A stretch of 64,000 nucleotides of DNA from Gallionella sp. (GTDB lineage Bacteria > Pseudomonadota > Gammaproteobacteria > Burkholderiales > Gallionellaceae), in NCBI GenBank assembly GCA_023259035.1, contig JAHFRA010000007.1:43973-107972 (forward strand), in the 5' to 3' direction. Below the pieces are notes generated by a model. The model did not search any database. It was not told the origin of the DNA and worked only from the letters and a program-made list of their open reading frames with translations. Numbering within the stretch: the first letter of the stretch is position 1; each line of letters starts with the position of its first letter. Below, one piece after another: positions 63,885-64,000 of the stretch. The translations under genes and the position numbers were made by a program.

Positions 63885-63912
63885 GCAAGTTGATGATATT
63901 TTATCAACTTGC
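63885..63912 (+). promoter_or_regulatory. Hairpin before the transposase ribosome site
   Basis: A perfect 10-bp stem GCAAGTTGAT and ATCAACTTGC with an 8-nt loop ends right before AAGGAGA. It may block translation from read-through transcripts entering the element. Confidence 0.65.
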
Positions 63913-63923
63913 AAGGAGAATCC

Positions 63924-64000
63924 ATGAAACGCATCCCACGCCGTATTTTTACGGCAGAATTTAAACGTGAAGCAATCAAGCTAGTCACAGAGCAAGGCCT
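63924..64000 (+). CDS. IS3-family transposase OrfA, N-terminal fragment (cut by window edge)
   Basis: An ATG at 63924 with AGGAG upstream opens a frame beginning KRIPRRIFTAEFKREAIKLV, the usual start of the helix-turn-helix OrfA of IS3-family transposases, and runs to the window end. The rest, including OrfB with its DDE domain, is outside. Confidence 0.85.
   Translation, partial: MKRIPRRIFTAEFKREAIKLVTEQG

Larger units (their letters stand above)
63859..64000 (+). mobile_element. Left end of an IS3-family insertion sequence
   Basis: After pmbA a TGAGCGAGACCCGATTTTAT sequence resembles the TGA-starting terminal repeat of IS3-group elements. An orfA start follows at 63924. The element continues past the window edge. 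The left boundary is approximate. It appears inserted in a REP-like word (CGTTCGCCCTGAGC). Confidence 0.65.

Noticed and set aside
1..64000. CRISPR arrays, tRNA or rRNA genes
   Set aside because: No regular spaced repeats and no cloverleaf or rRNA signatures were seen on either strand.

Overview
The window looks like chromosome of a betaproteobacterium, most likely a chemolithotrophic sulfur- or iron-oxidising member of the Nitrosomonadales/Gallionellaceae kind. This is inferred from the C-terminal two thirds of an adenylylsulfate reductase alpha subunit at the left edge, betaproteobacterial marker families (DUF3619, DUF1841), a bc1 complex followed by extra c-type cytochromes, and a complete Rnf operon. 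No tRNA, rRNA or CRISPR array was seen.

Layout. 1-3.9 kb: aprA end, a YkgJ-type cysteine-cluster protein, a periplasmic haem protein and a Sel1 protein. 3.9-8.3 kb: a minus-strand block with a formylglycine-enzyme-like protein, an orphan chemoreceptor-type sensor, a TPR glycosyltransferase, DUF3619 and a Spy-like protein. 8.8-14 kb: a looser accessory region with an odd hydrolase lipoprotein, a 112-bp inverted-repeat element, FlaG, an EF-hand protein, an ApbE and a possible unannotated small RNA. 14.2-18.4 kb: peroxiredoxin, an amino-acid permease and PhoBR. 18.6-22.3 kb: the bc1 complex plus a c-type cytochrome and a DUF5648 protein. 22.6-28.8 kb: a GGDEF-EAL protein and a nitric-oxide response module (DnrO, two NnrS-like membrane proteins, DUF59, NsrR, DUF2249). 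28.9-34.6 kb: a two-component cluster of two histidine kinases, three receiver proteins and a diguanylate cyclase. 34.7-40.1 kb: DUF1841, nth, an HNH nuclease, a soluble RnfB-like ferredoxin, a patatin phospholipase and a SRPBCC protein. 40.4-47.3 kb: apbE-rseC-rnfABCDGE-rnfH. 47.4-48.9 kb: a decayed restriction gene and a YhaV/PrlF toxin-antitoxin pair between direct repeats. 49-57 kb: Kup, an MgtA-type Mg2+ ATPase, PyrD and the N-degron transferases Bpt and Aat. 57.4-64 kb: a PilZ-type protein, a receiver-GGDEF protein, an esterase, DarP, PmbA and the left end of an IS3-family element.

Functional themes. Electron transfer is represented by Apr, bc1, Rnf and soluble cytochromes. NsrR and its neighbours plus a NIT-type histidine kinase point to sensing of nitrogen oxides, although no nitrite or NO reductase lies in the window. 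Cyclic di-GMP signalling recurs in three GGDEF proteins and a PilZ protein. Small repeats are a striking layer: a REP-like motif has entered at least four protein genes in frame, a 48-bp hairpin occurs at two loci with compensating stem changes, and several short inverted-repeat elements lie between genes.

The most interesting observation is in the 28.9-34.6 kb cluster. A two-receiver protein there appears to be a mosaic whose first domain is paralogous to the receiver of the adjacent diguanylate cyclase and whose second is paralogous to the adjacent single-domain regulator.
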